Below, piece by piece: positions 26,410 to 35,465 of a DNA stretch of 64,000 bases. This stretch comes from Geomonas oryzae. Its GTDB lineage: Bacteria; Desulfobacterota; Desulfuromonadia; Geobacterales; Geobacteraceae. Position 1 is the stretch's first letter; each line of letters begins with the position of its first letter. Both the position numbers and the translations under genes were made by a program. The stretch lies in NCBI RefSeq assembly GCF_004117875.1, contig NZ_RAHW01000001.1, positions 930,001 through 994,000 on the forward strand, given 5' to 3'. The notes beneath the pieces are model-generated. The model ran no database searches. It was given only the letters and a program-made list of their open reading frames with translations, and was not told the origin of the DNA.

Positions 26410-28830
26410 TCACACCCTGAACCATTCCACCATCCCCTTGAGGTCACCGGCCAGGTGCGAAAGCCCCGCGGAGGACTCCCTGATGCCGCTGCAGGCGGTG
26501 CGCAGCTCGCGGGTCAGCCCCGCGATCTCGTCCACGTTGTGGGAGACCTCGCTGCTCGATGCCGACTGCTCCTCGGTGGCGACGGCGATGCGCCGCACCA
26601 TCTCGTTCACCTGCTCAACGTAGGTCGCGATGCGGTCGATCGCATCCCCGGTCCCCTGCACGCGCTCGACGATGGTGTCCACGCACTTGCGCTCGTCCCC
26701 CATCTTGGTAACCGACTTGTTCACGCTCTCCTGCATCGCTTTTACGGTCTGGTTGATGTCGGCGGTGGCGACCGCGGTACGCTCGGCGAGCTGGCGTACG
26801 CTGTCGGCGACGACGGCGAAGCCCCGTCCCTGCTCACCGGCCCGGGCCGCCTCGATGGCGGCGTTCAGGGCGAGAAGGTTCGTCTGGTCGGCGATGTCCC
26901 TGATCAGGACGCCGATCTCGCTGATCTGTGCGGACTGGTCGCTCAACTGCTCCACCATGAGGGCCGTTTCCGCGAAGCTTCCGGCGAAGTGCCGGAGCTC
27001 TTCCGCGGTCAGCTGCATCGCGTCCTTCCCCTCCTTGGCGATCTCCATCATGGTGTCCGCCGCGTTCGCGGTGTCCGCCGTGTTCCTCGCCATGTCCATG
27101 GTGGTCGTGGTCATCTCGGAGATGGCGGTGGCGGAACCCTCTACGCGCTGAGCCTGGCGCGCCGCGCCGTCCTCCAAAACCCCGGCGGTGGCCGCCATCT
27201 GCTCGGAGCTCGCGGCGAGGGTGCTGGTCGCTTCGCCGATCCTCCCCACCACGTTTCTAAGGCTCCCGAGCATGCGGGCCATCGCCCCCTGCACCCTCCC
27301 CACCTCGTCCGCGCTCGTCGCCGCGATCTCGACGGCCAGGTTCCCCTCGGCCGCCTGCTCCGCCATGGCGATCAGCTCGCCTATCGGGCGGGAGATGGTG
27401 CGGAAGATCCACATGCCGACCAGGTTGCCGACGACGGCGGAAACGAGCGCGATCACCACGATGAGGGTCATGCTGTAGCGCACGGTGCGGTTCACGGTCC
27501 CTATTGCCTGTTCCTGCCCCTCCTGGGCCACCGAAACGGTCTGTTTCCCTTTTTCCGCCTGCTTCGCGACCACGTCGCGCAGCCTGGCCCCTCCCTGTGC
27601 CGCCTTTTCCTGGAGCTGCATCTTCTGGTGCAGCTTGGCCACGATGCCGTCCTTGGCGAAGACGGTGTCGCGCACCCCGGCAAGCGAAGCGGCCACCCCG
27701 TTCAGGTTCCTGAGCTCGCGCTCGGCGCCCGCCGCCTTCAAAAGCTGGGCGACCGACTTTTCCACTACGGTGAGGCGGGCGTAATCCTTTGCGAACTCTG
27801 CGGCGACGGCATCAAGCTCCTTCGGTGTGTTGGCGAAGAAAAGCCGCCCGGAAAGCCCCTCGAGCGACTTGCCGAGCGAGACGAGCTCGGTGTTGTAGGA
27901 GAGGACGTTCACCGCGGTGTTGGCCCGGGAGAGATACCCCGGCAGCTTGTCCGACATTTTCCCGACCTGGACCTGGGCCCGGTCGACCTCGTCCTCGATG
28001 CGGTCCTCGACCTCGGAAAGCGTCGCGAGGGCCTCCTTCAACACGGCATCGGCACGGCTTGCGTCACCCCCCTCGACGGCCAGTTTGACGAACTGGTCCG
28101 CCTTGGAGGTGAACGTGGCGAAGAGGCCGCCTATCTGCTTGTTCTGTCTGATGTTGCCGTTTTGCTGGATCCTTTTCAGCCCTCCCTGGTACTGGGTTAC
28201 GCGTCTCTTCTCCGGGGAGCGCTGTATGTCGTAGAGGAGGTACCTCATGTCTTTGAGCGAGACCTTCAGCGTCTCTATGCTGGCGATGCTTCTCGAACTC
28301 TTGTCCGTCTCGTCGTTTGCCTTGGTGTAGGCGGCCGAACTCGACTGCTGCAGGCTTCTGACCTTCGCCTCCAGCTCCTGCAGGCGGCTGCTCGCTTCCT
28401 GGCTCTTCTGCAGGATGAGGGCGTGCGCCTGGGTCGAGTCCCGCTCCGATGCGAGCCGGGCCGTCATGGTGGCGAAGAGCTCCTGGGCGATGCTGTTGAA
28501 ATCGGTGGACGCCTCGAGCTTCTCACCCGAGACCGCCTCCAGCTTTTCCTGTGAGCCCCTGACTTCGGCGAGCGATTTCTCCGCCTCCGTCTTTGCTACG
28601 GCGAAGTCAGTCTGGCTGCGGGCCGCCGCCACCTTCACGAGGTCGGCGGTCGCCCCCTGCAGGGCGCGCTGGAACTCCAGGGTGCGGACCTGGTACGGCG
28701 TGCTTTTCTCGGTCAGGTACGAGAGTTTGCCCCTGATTGAGTTCATGCTCAGAAAGCTCGCGACGGAGACCGCCGCAACGGCTACCACCACGATGGTGGC
28801 GTTCAACATCAGCTTTGCTTTGATGGTCAT
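26410..28830 (-). CDS. Methyl-accepting chemotaxis protein
   Basis: 806 residues. The ATG at 28830 sits seven bases after AAGGAG; a GTG one codon earlier is also possible. Helices at about 5-28 and 348-370 bracket a long, mostly helical periplasmic region of about 320 residues, larger than a standard four-helix bundle and rich in Ala/Gln/Glu coiled coil. HAMP follows at about 370-425. The cytoplasmic signalling hairpin has the conserved tip near 650, from QTNLLALNAAIEAARAGE to GRGFAVVADSVRQLAERT. It should control a CheA array. A sigma-28-like promoter lies upstream, as is common for receptors. Confidence 0.94.
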   Translation of the reverse strand: MTIKAKLMLNATIVVVAVAAVSVASFLSMNSIRGKLSYLTEKSTPYQVRTLEFQRALQGATADLVKVAAARSQTDFAVAKTEAEKSLAEVRGSQEKLEAVSGEKLEASTDFNSIAQELFATMTARLASERDSTQAHALILQKSQEASSRLQELEAKVRSLQQSSSAAYTKANDETDKSSRSIASIETLKVSLKDMRYLLYDIQRSPEKRRVTQYQGGLKRIQQNGNIRQNKQIGGLFATFTSKADQFVKLAVEGGDASRADAVLKEALATLSEVEDRIEDEVDRAQVQVGKMSDKLPGYLSRANTAVNVLSYNTELVSLGKSLEGLSGRLFFANTPKELDAVAAEFAKDYARLTVVEKSVAQLLKAAGAERELRNLNGVAASLAGVRDTVFAKDGIVAKLHQKMQLQEKAAQGGARLRDVVAKQAEKGKQTVSVAQEGQEQAIGTVNRTVRYSMTLIVVIALVSAVVGNLVGMWIFRTISRPIGELIAMAEQAAEGNLAVEIAATSADEVGRVQGAMARMLGSLRNVVGRIGEATSTLAASSEQMAATAGVLEDGAARQAQRVEGSATAISEMTTTTMDMARNTADTANAADTMMEIAKEGKDAMQLTAEELRHFAGSFAETALMVEQLSDQSAQISEIGVLIRDIADQTNLLALNAAIEAARAGEQGRGFAVVADSVRQLAERTAVATADINQTVKAMQESVNKSVTKMGDERKCVDTIVERVQGTGDAIDRIATYVEQVNEMVRRIAVATEEQSASSSEVSHNVDEIAGLTRELRTACSGIRESSAGLSHLAGDLKGMVEWFRV

Positions 28831-28894
28831 CACAATGCTCCTTACTCAGGGGACGGCGGTCCGTGACGGGATATTTCCCCGTATTCAGTGGGAC

Positions 28895-28921
28895 TTTTCG
28901 GCGTAACGCCCCTTTTCTTAA
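28895..28921 (-). promoter_or_regulatory. Possible sigma-28 promoter for the chemoreceptor
   Basis: On the minus strand TTAAGAAA, 11 bp, then GCCGAAAA, 65 bp before the start. The spacing is right and the downstream box keeps GCCGA, but the upstream box is weak. Confidence 0.4.
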
Positions 28922-28991
28922 GAGCAAAGCGGGCCTTCTCTAATGGGGAATTAAGGAGGGGGGTGGTGCGGATTCCCCTACGCGGAGGGGG

Positions 28992-31730
28992 TCAACCGGT
29001 GGTGCCGAGGCCGGCGGCGATGGCGTGCACCGTTTCCAGGAGACGGAAAAGGAGTTCTTGCGACATCTCACGGTTCTGCCGCATCCCCTCCTGGCGCCAT
29101 TGACGCAGGAGGGCGATCTGGCGCTCGTGCAGCACGCGCAGCGCGTCGGCGCGGCGGGCGAGCGGGACGTGGACCGCGGGGCGGCGCTCCGCCAGGGGGC
29201 CGCCGTAGATCTCTTCCAGGACCCGCACGGTGCGCCGGTACTCTGCGTGGATGGCGGCGAGGATGGGCTCCCTGAGCCCGTCTTCCTGCACGAGCCCCGC
29301 GTACGCCTCCATGATGGCGGGGTCGGCGCTGGCGATGCTGGTGGCGGCGTTGCTGATGATGTAGTGCAGGGCGGTCCAGCTCTGGGTCGAGCGGACGAAC
29401 TGCGCGAAGAGCGGGGCGTCCTCGAGCATCAGTTCCTCCAGCGCCGAACCGATGCCGTACCAGCCGGAGAGGAAGTAGCGCGCCTGGCTCCAGCTGAAGA
29501 CCCACGGGATGGCGCGCAGGTCGGCGAGGGTGGCGTGGTCGGTGCGACGGGCCGGCCGGGAGCCGATGCTGCTCGACTCGATGACGTCGATGGGGGTGGC
29601 CTGCCGGAAGAAGGTGACGAAGCCGTCGCGGGCCAGGAGCTTCTCGTACTCGCTGCGGCTGCGGTGCGCCAGACGGTCCATCACCGGTTCCAGCGGGTGC
29701 CCGGTACCCGGTTCGCGGCGCTCGGGGATGCTCACCCCGGCGGTGCCGGCGAGCAACAGTTCCAGGTGGTAGGCGGCATTCAACGGGTTCGAGTACTTCT
29801 GCGAGATCACCTCGCCCTGCTCGGTCAGGCGCAGGTCGCCGCCGGCGGACCCTTCCGGGAGACCGCGCAGGAAACGGCTCGTCGGCCCCGCGCCGCGGCT
29901 GATGGTGCCGCCTCGGCCGTGGAAAAAGCGCAGCCGCACGCCTTTGCGCCGTCCCACCTCGAGCATCGCCTCCTGGGCCCGGTACAGCCCCCAAAGGCTC
30001 GCCATGATGCCGCCGTCCTTGTTGCTGTCGCTGTAGCCTATCATCACCTGTTGCACCGGTCTCCCGCCGTGGAGCTCGGCGAGGGTGCGCCCGGTCACCG
30101 GGTGGTCCAGGAAACGCTCCAGGATTGCGGCGCTTCCCTCCAGGTCGTCGATGGTCTCGAAAAGGGGGACGACCGGGAGGCGGCAGGCGAACCCCTGCGT
30201 CCCACGGACGGCAAGCCCCGCCTCGCGCGCGAGCAGGTAGACCACGAGGAGATCGGAGACGCCTCGCGTCATGCTGACGATGAGGGAGCCGAGCCCCGCG
30301 CCGCCGAAGGAGCCGAGATGGGCGGCGAGCACGCGGTAGCAGCTGAGGACGCTTTCCGCCTCGCGTACCGGCTTCGTCCCCGGGAGCAGGAAGGGGCGCG
30401 ACGAGGCGAGCTCGCGGTCCAAAAAGGCGATGCGCTCCTCTTCGCTCCACCGGAAAAAACCGCTCTCCCCCGTCGCGGCGGTCATGAGCTGCTCCAGGGC
30501 GGCGTCGTGGAAGGCGCTGTTTTGCCTTATGTCCAGCGAGGCCAAGTGGAAGCCGAACACCTCGACGCTGCGCAACACCGGCACCACGTCGGCTGCGGCC
30601 AGGCGGGCGGCGCCGCGCGCGACCAGGCTGTCCCGCAAAAGGCGCAGGTCGTCCTCCAGCTCGGCGGCCCGGCAATAGCGGGAGCCCTCGGCTCCGCAGA
30701 GTACCTCGCCGTCGCCGGTCACCTCCACCGGGAGCCTCGCGCGCATCATGTTCACCATCTGGCGCCACGGCTCCTCTGGGTTGCGCCTGAGTGCCTCCTC
30801 CCCCGGCGCACCGGTCGAGGCTTTCAGCTCCTCCAGGCGCCGCGTAAGCTCCGGGGGAGGGGCGAGGAGGCGGCGCGATATGCTGAGCCGACTGCCAAGC
30901 GTGGTGAGCTGCCCGTGCACCAGCATGAGCGCGTTCAGCCTAAGCTCCCTCAGGGTCGCCTCGGTCACCTCCGCGGTCACCAGCGGGTGCCCGTCCCGGT
31001 CCCCTCCCACCCAGGTGCTGAAGGAGACGCGGGGGAGGCGCTCGGTCAAAAGCGACAGTTCCCCCTTGAGCCCCGCCTCGCGCCAGGCCCGGCAGACCCT
31101 GCGGTCCAGGATCGGGATCACCTGCGGGAAGATGTCGCGCAGGTGGTAGATGATGGTGGCGAGTTCGTTCAGCACCTTCGGCTTTTCCAGGTGCACCTCG
31201 CCGGTGCGCCAGAGCCGCTCCAGCATCGCCACGATCTCCTCCCGGATCTCGTCGCGCTCCGCGGGGGTCCAGACCGTGTTTTCCCTTTTCACGAGGAGCA
31301 GGTAGAGTTCGCGCAGGTGCCTCAGCACCGATGCCCGCTTCGCCTCGGTCGGGTGGGCGGTGAGCACCGGTTCCACGCGGATCTCCCCGAGCATGGCGGC
31401 GATCTCCTCCTCGGGCACCCCGCTTCGGGAGAGCTTCTCCAGGACCCTCCCCCAAAGACCCGGTTCGGCGACCAGCCCCTGGCTCGTTTCGAGGGCCCGT
31501 CTCGTCTGGACCGCGACGTTTTCCTCCGCCATCCCGAGGAGCTGGAAGGCGACCGACCAGGCCCTGACGAACTTGCAGTCCTCGGAGGGGGCGACCGAGC
31601 CGCTCTTGGGAAGGCAGGAGGCGAGCCGGGACTCGCCCAGGCCGTGGAACATCTCCGCGAGACACTCCATGAGGTAGTCGAGGTCGCGCTGCAGTTTGTC
31701 CTCTTTGCCGGTTTCCTCAAGGGACGTCAT
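28992..31730 (-). CDS. ppc: Phosphoenolpyruvate carboxylase
   Basis: 912 residues from ATG 31730 (AAGGGGG ahead); an in-frame extension to 31790 has no ribosome site. It fixes bicarbonate onto PEP to make oxaloacetate, replenishing the TCA cycle. Catalytic regions are all present: VLTAHPTEAKR with the essential His, GGDRDGHP, QVMIGYSDSNKDGG, FFHGRGGTISRGAGP and the late RQATPIDVIE. The C-terminus ends TTG where most homologues end NTG. Length and motifs agree with the bacterial enzyme. It is monocistronic. Confidence 0.95.
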   Translation of the reverse strand: MTSLEETGKEDKLQRDLDYLMECLAEMFHGLGESRLASCLPKSGSVAPSEDCKFVRAWSVAFQLLGMAEENVAVQTRRALETSQGLVAEPGLWGRVLEKLSRSGVPEEEIAAMLGEIRVEPVLTAHPTEAKRASVLRHLRELYLLLVKRENTVWTPAERDEIREEIVAMLERLWRTGEVHLEKPKVLNELATIIYHLRDIFPQVIPILDRRVCRAWREAGLKGELSLLTERLPRVSFSTWVGGDRDGHPLVTAEVTEATLRELRLNALMLVHGQLTTLGSRLSISRRLLAPPPELTRRLEELKASTGAPGEEALRRNPEEPWRQMVNMMRARLPVEVTGDGEVLCGAEGSRYCRAAELEDDLRLLRDSLVARGAARLAAADVVPVLRSVEVFGFHLASLDIRQNSAFHDAALEQLMTAATGESGFFRWSEEERIAFLDRELASSRPFLLPGTKPVREAESVLSCYRVLAAHLGSFGGAGLGSLIVSMTRGVSDLLVVYLLAREAGLAVRGTQGFACRLPVVPLFETIDDLEGSAAILERFLDHPVTGRTLAELHGGRPVQQVMIGYSDSNKDGGIMASLWGLYRAQEAMLEVGRRKGVRLRFFHGRGGTISRGAGPTSRFLRGLPEGSAGGDLRLTEQGEVISQKYSNPLNAAYHLELLLAGTAGVSIPERREPGTGHPLEPVMDRLAHRSRSEYEKLLARDGFVTFFRQATPIDVIESSSIGSRPARRTDHATLADLRAIPWVFSWSQARYFLSGWYGIGSALEELMLEDAPLFAQFVRSTQSWTALHYIISNAATSIASADPAIMEAYAGLVQEDGLREPILAAIHAEYRRTVRVLEEIYGGPLAERRPAVHVPLARRADALRVLHERQIALLRQWRQEGMRQNREMSQELLFRLLETVHAIAAGLGTTG

Positions 31731-31892
31731 GGCACACCCCCTTTGATCCTCGATCCCGCGCAGCATGCCCGTTGCGATGCGGACCGTCATGAATGATACC
31801 CGAGATCGGCCCCCTGCAAACCCCGGAGCGGCTTGTTCATGTGAGAGCCCGTGTGCTACACTTCTTATTAAGAGGGGGAAAGGAGGCGTACC

Positions 31893-32060
31893 ATGAAAAC
31901 GTTACTGCTCGTGCTTCTGGCGATCGTAGCGATAATCCTGACCGCCTGGCTCGTGCTGATTCCCGCCGGAGTGGTGGCAGGTTCGATCAAGGCCTTCCGC
32001 CATGGCGAGCACGGTCACTGGGGCCACTGGAAAGGGTGGCGGCACCACGGCCCGCACTAG
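31893..32060 (+). CDS. Small histidine/tryptophan-rich single-helix membrane protein
   Basis: 55 residues encoded in the gap between ppc and the next gene, with a textbook ribosome site (GGAAAGGAGG, seven bases before the ATG) and a terminator 30 bp after the stop. Residues 4-32 are one hydrophobic helix (LLLVLLAIVAIILTAWLVLIPAGVV). The remaining 22 residues hold seven His and three Trp, including HGEHGHWGHW and RHHGPH, suited to binding a metal such as Ni, Cu or Zn. I do not recognise a family. The reading frame, ribosome site and terminator together argue it is real. Confidence 0.7.
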   Translation: MKTLLLVLLAIVAIILTAWLVLIPAGVVAGSIKAFRHGEHGHWGHWKGWRHHGPH

Positions 32061-32089
32061 GCAAAGCCAAAGCGCATGATCGCTGAAGA

Positions 32090-32135
32090 TAAAAAAAGGC
32101 CCTCGGCTCGATTAAAGCCAGGGCCTTTTCCTTTT
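32090..32135. terminator. Bidirectional terminator between convergent small genes
   Basis: AAAAAAAGGCCCTCGGCT and AGCCAGGGCCTTTTCCTTTT form a hairpin with one mismatch, with A and T runs on the two sides. It serves the small membrane protein (+) and the lipoprotein gene (-). Confidence 0.8.
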
Positions 32136-32164
32136 CGGAAAGCTTTCTGGAGGCTCGCTGCTGG

Positions 32165-32584
32165 TTACGGAACGCTGCGGAAGCCGCCTTTGTAGAAGTC
32201 CTCATCGCGCCCGTACGAGTAGGAGAAGTCCAACTCGTCGAGGCACTCCTTGTTTTCCACCGGGATCTCGATGGTGAAGGGTTCGGTGCCGGCGAAGCGC
32301 CCGGTGAAGGCCTTGGTCTCTTTTGCCATGACCTTGCCTTTGGCGTCGATGAGCTTTGCGGTGAGCTGGAGCGAGGTGTAGGGGAGATCCTGACGCACGT
32401 TTTGAACCGTGCCGTCGATCCTGACCCCTTTGTCCGTTTCCTGTGCCTTCCACACGATGGCAACTTCATGGTTGCTGAACTGGTGGGAGGCATAGGCTGG
32501 GTTGGCGTCCTGCTTCGTGTGGGTGGACGCACAGGCGGTGATCATGGAAAGCATTGTCACTGTCAAAGCGAGTTTTTTCAGCAT
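32165..32584 (-). CDS. Small envelope lipoprotein
   Basis: 139 residues; ribosome site GGAGGTGAC. The signal peptide ends in the lipobox MITAC (Cys-18). The mature part (about 40-130) alternates hydrophobic residues in a beta-sandwich fashion (VRIDGTVQNVRQDLPYTSLQLTAKLIDA cut by turns), reminiscent of FxLYD/DUF-type immunoglobulin-like domains, which often sit in small bacterial lipoproteins. The evidence does not assign a function. Confidence 0.75.
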   Translation of the reverse strand: MLKKLALTVTMLSMITACASTHTKQDANPAYASHQFSNHEVAIVWKAQETDKGVRIDGTVQNVRQDLPYTSLQLTAKLIDAKGKVMAKETKAFTGRFAGTEPFTIEIPVENKECLDELDFSYSYGRDEDFYKGGFRSVP

Positions 32585-32716
32585 AAGTCACCTCCGTTCA
32601 TTGATGGGGCGCTTCACAAAGAGCGCTCTGAGACTCTTTGAGTGTAACGCGAATACAACGGCGGGCAACTTTGCTATTTTACGCGTTGCGTTTATGGTAA
32701 CTCCCATGCCGCGCGC

Positions 32717-32756
32717 AACAAAAAAGGCGGGGCGCCTCGCGACGCCCCGCCTCTTG
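32717..32756 (-). terminator. Terminator of the octahaem cytochrome gene
   Basis: AGGCGGGGCG/CGCCCCGCCT stem; on the minus strand it is followed by a run of T residues (A run at 32720-32725 on the plus strand). Confidence 0.85.
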
Positions 32757-32772
32757 TTTGATCCCTTTCCGG

Positions 32773-33996
32773 CTACTTCTTGTGCTCCGCCTCGCGGGTC
32801 ATCGCCGCGGCCTCGGTCCTGATATCCACCAGGTCCTTCTGCAGCTCGGCTAGGCCGTACCAGGTGACGTAGTCGGGGTTCATGTGGAACGCCCCCTGGA
32901 AGGCGCGCATGCGGTGCTCCAGGAACATCACGTAGAGGGTCTGCTCGATCGGCGTCCTCGTGTCGTAGAAGGTGAGGAGGTCCGGGTAGGCGGGCTGCCC
33001 CTTCTGCGGCTTGATGACCCCCTTCTCGTAGAGACCGGCGACGATGGTGATCGCCTCCGCCATCAGCTTGTCGGCTTCCTTGATCATCTGGTCGGCGTTG
33101 CCGAGCTGGGTCTTCGCGTAGGTGGCGCTGTGGCACTTGCTGCAGATCCCCACCATCTTGTCGCGGGACGCCTGCCACTCCTCCTTGGAGAGACGGGCGA
33201 CCTTACCGGCTTTCACCAGGTCGAGGCGCGCGGTCGGCTTCCCTGCCGGGTCGAGCACACCGAGACCCTTAAGGATGGTGACGCGGTAGCCCATCCACTC
33301 GGCGTCCTCCTCGGGGAGGCGCAGCGCCAGGAAGCCCCAGGAAGTCATCACGTTGTGGTCGCCGTCCCCCATGTGGCAGGTCTGGCAGGTGGGCGCGCGG
33401 CCGGTATCACCTTCCATCTGGTAGATGGAGCCGTGTTTGGAGTTGGACCACATCTCCCACTGCGGGTGGTCGAAGCCCATGTGGCAGGTGCGGCAGGCTT
33501 CCGGCTTCTTCGCCTCGGCCTTGCTGAACTTGTGACGGGTATGGCAGGAGTTGCAGGGGGAGCCGTACTGCCCGTCGGCGCGCGATTTCTCGTCGCGGAT
33601 ACCGACCTTGTGGCAGCCGCCGCAACCCTTCATCCCCTGGATGTAGGCGTGGGGCTGGAGCTTGTTGGTCGGCATGGCGTCCATGGCCACCCAGGCGGCG
33701 GCATGTTTGCCGGAAGCGTACTGGTCGTGCTGCTTGGTGTGGCACTCCTTGCAGGTCTTCTCGGTCGGCATGCTCACCTTGGCGACGTCGGCGGCGCTTT
33801 GGTGCGCCTTGCCGTGACAGCTGGAGCAGTCCACGCTGCCGCTCTTGCCCATTTCCCCTTCCAGGAAATCCTTTACGATGTTGGGCGTCACCTTCTCGTG
33901 ACAGGTGATGCAGTTGCTCTTCCCGGCGAAGGCCGCCCCGGCGAGCATGAGTACCAGCGCCAGCGCCCCTCCCAGCTTCTTACAGCAATCGATCAT
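32773..33996 (-). CDS. Octahaem c-type cytochrome, hydroxylamine oxidoreductase (HAO) family
   Basis: 407 residues from ATG 33996, which follows GGGGAGG and gives a clean signal peptide (cleaved after AAFA). There are eight CXXCH haem sites: CITCH, CSSCH, CKECH, CGGCH, CNSCH, CRTCH, CQTCH and CSKCH, placed as in HAO and its reductive relatives. The C-terminal helical segment DYVTWYGLAELQKD resembles the tail that holds the HAO crosslinking tyrosine; whether a tyrosine is positioned to crosslink is not decidable here. The protein is periplasmic. In ferric-iron and nitrate reducers such proteins often reduce nitrite or hydroxylamine instead of oxidising it. No partner quinone oxidoreductase is adjacent. 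Confidence 0.85.
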   Translation of the reverse strand: MIDCCKKLGGALALVLMLAGAAFAGKSNCITCHEKVTPNIVKDFLEGEMGKSGSVDCSSCHGKAHQSAADVAKVSMPTEKTCKECHTKQHDQYASGKHAAAWVAMDAMPTNKLQPHAYIQGMKGCGGCHKVGIRDEKSRADGQYGSPCNSCHTRHKFSKAEAKKPEACRTCHMGFDHPQWEMWSNSKHGSIYQMEGDTGRAPTCQTCHMGDGDHNVMTSWGFLALRLPEEDAEWMGYRVTILKGLGVLDPAGKPTARLDLVKAGKVARLSKEEWQASRDKMVGICSKCHSATYAKTQLGNADQMIKEADKLMAEAITIVAGLYEKGVIKPQKGQPAYPDLLTFYDTRTPIEQTLYVMFLEHRMRAFQGAFHMNPDYVTWYGLAELQKDLVDIRTEAAAMTREAEHKK

Positions 33997-34098
33997 GAAA
34001 TACCTCCCCTTTGTGAATAAAAAAACAGGGGAACATGTAAACCACATGAAAACGGTCTTTTCCTTGACCCAGGTCAAAAAAGCGAACGGGGGAGGGGG

Positions 34099-34731
34099 CT
34101 AGCGTGCGGGAAAGGCGAGCCTGAAGGCGATGATCCACATGGTGCAGCCGACCATGATGTCGAGCATCCGCCAGGCCTTGGGCTTGCGGAAAAGGGGAGC
34201 GATGAGGCGTGCGCCGTAGCCGATGCCGTAGAACCAGGTGAGGGAGGCGGCCATGGCGCCGACGGCGAAGGCGAGACGGGACACTCCCGGGTACTGCCCG
34301 GCGAGGCTTCCCAAAAGAAGCACCGTGTCCAGGAAGGCGTGCGGGTTCAGGAGGCTGAAGGAGACGGTCATGAGCGCCACCTGCCTGAGCGGTACTTCGG
34401 AAACGGTGCCGTCTTCCGCCTCCAGCGCGCCGGGCCTCAAGGCGGCGGCGAAGGCGCGCAGGCCGTAGGCGAATAGAAACAGGACCCCTCCCCAGAGCGT
34501 CAGCTTCAGGAAAAGAGGGGAGGAGGCGACTACGGTGCTGAAGCCTCCCGCGCCGAGCGAGATGAGCAGGGAGTCGCAGAGAAAGCAGATGGTGCAGACG
34601 GTGAAGACGTGCTGCCGCTTGAGCCCCTGGCGCAGCACGAAGGCGTTCTGGCTCCCGATGGCGATGATGAGACCGGCACCGAGGCCGAAGCCGCTTAGTA
34701 GAGGGGAAAGGAGCTGGGTCATGTTGCGCAC
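34099..34731 (-). CDS. argO: LysE/ArgO-type amino acid exporter
   Basis: 210 residues with five to six membrane helices across the full length. Family marks are GSQNAFVLRQGLKR near the N-terminus, LWGGVLFLFAYGLRAF and LLNPHAFLDTVLLLGSL. Length and helix pattern agree with E. coli ArgO, which exports arginine; other LysE members export lysine, so substrate remains open. The start is the GTG at 34731, with AAGGG ahead, or the ATG three codons later. It begins 10 bp after the methyltransferase stop, so the two are probably co-translated. Confidence 0.85.
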   Translation of the reverse strand: MRNMTQLLSPLLSGFGLGAGLIIAIGSQNAFVLRQGLKRQHVFTVCTICFLCDSLLISLGAGGFSTVVASSPLFLKLTLWGGVLFLFAYGLRAFAAALRPGALEAEDGTVSEVPLRQVALMTVSFSLLNPHAFLDTVLLLGSLAGQYPGVSRLAFAVGAMAASLTWFYGIGYGARLIAPLFRKPKAWRMLDIMVGCTMWIIAFRLAFPAR

Positions 34732-34741
34732 GGATCCCTTG

Positions 34742-35329
34742 TCAGCGTTTGACGACGAAGAGGAGACCGCGTTCGCAGCGCTCGTCGGGCCTGCTGCTCT
34801 TCGTGAAGTGGTAATGGGGGAGGTCCAGCTCCCGTACCCTTTGCGTGATGAGCGCCATGTTCGGATAGTCGACGGTGTTGTTGGTGTCGTGGAAGAAGAG
34901 GATGCCGCCCGGGCGCACCACGCGCAGGTGCTCGTCCACCCAGGTGCCGCTGTTCACGTGGTCGGCGTCCGAAATGAGGAAATCGTAGGCGTTGTCGGGG
35001 GAGTTCACGAGGAAGGTGCGCTCTTCCATCGGGGCGACCACGTTCACCCCGGCCATGCGCAGGTTACCCGCCACGTCCTCCATGTCGCCGCCGCGCGCGT
35101 CGCCCCAGTTGTCGACGCAGGTGAGCTTCCCTTTCCCGTTGTAACGCAGCGCGTGGATCAGGCTCACGGTGAGATAGCCGGTGCCGATACCGAGTTCGAG
35201 CACGTCGTCCGGCTTTTGCGACAGGAGGGTGCCGATGATGAACATGTTGTGGTTGCGGTCTATGGCGACCTCTCCCGCGCCGGACTCCATCGTGTTGAGC
35301 AGTGCGAAGTAATCGTTCAGGGGCTGCAT
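34742..35329 (-). CDS. Class I SAM-dependent methyltransferase
   Basis: 195 residues; GGAGGAAG before the ATG. Motif I is VLELGIGTGYLT (about 44-55), followed by the acidic loop at the end of strand 2 (CVDNWGD), motif IV region DFLISDADHVN and a post-motif RPGGILFFHDTNN. That last pattern is close to O-methyltransferase or cephalosporin-hydroxylase-like MTases. The N-terminal segment NTMESGAGEVAIDRNHNMFIIG may form the substrate lid. The target is unknown; it sits immediately upstream of the exporter gene. Confidence 0.82.
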   Translation of the reverse strand: MQPLNDYFALLNTMESGAGEVAIDRNHNMFIIGTLLSQKPDDVLELGIGTGYLTVSLIHALRYNGKGKLTCVDNWGDARGGDMEDVAGNLRMAGVNVVAPMEERTFLVNSPDNAYDFLISDADHVNSGTWVDEHLRVVRPGGILFFHDTNNTVDYPNMALITQRVRELDLPHYHFTKSSRPDERCERGLLFVVKR

Positions 35330-35422
35330 TTGCTTCCTCCGTAGCGCCGAGGTTTGATAAGGGATGCCGGCAACTTAGAACCGGCGGCTTCTTTTTGCAA
35401 GGGAAAAAGCGGATGGGGTAAA

Positions 35423-35456
35423 ACGTCAAGGCCCGGAGGGTAATCCGGGCCTTGCT
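35423..35456 (-). terminator. Hairpin terminator after the trihaem cytochrome gene
   Basis: CAAGGCCCGGA (35427-35437) pairs perfectly over 11 bp with TCCGGGCCTTG (35444-35454). The T run on the minus strand is short (GTTTTA). Confidence 0.65.
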
Positions 35457-35465
35457 TGATGGGGA

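Noticed and set aside
29025-31796. 923-codon plus-strand open frame opposite ppc
   Set aside because: It mirrors ppc in the antisense codon phase; ppc has every catalytic motif, and the antisense product has no recognisable domain.
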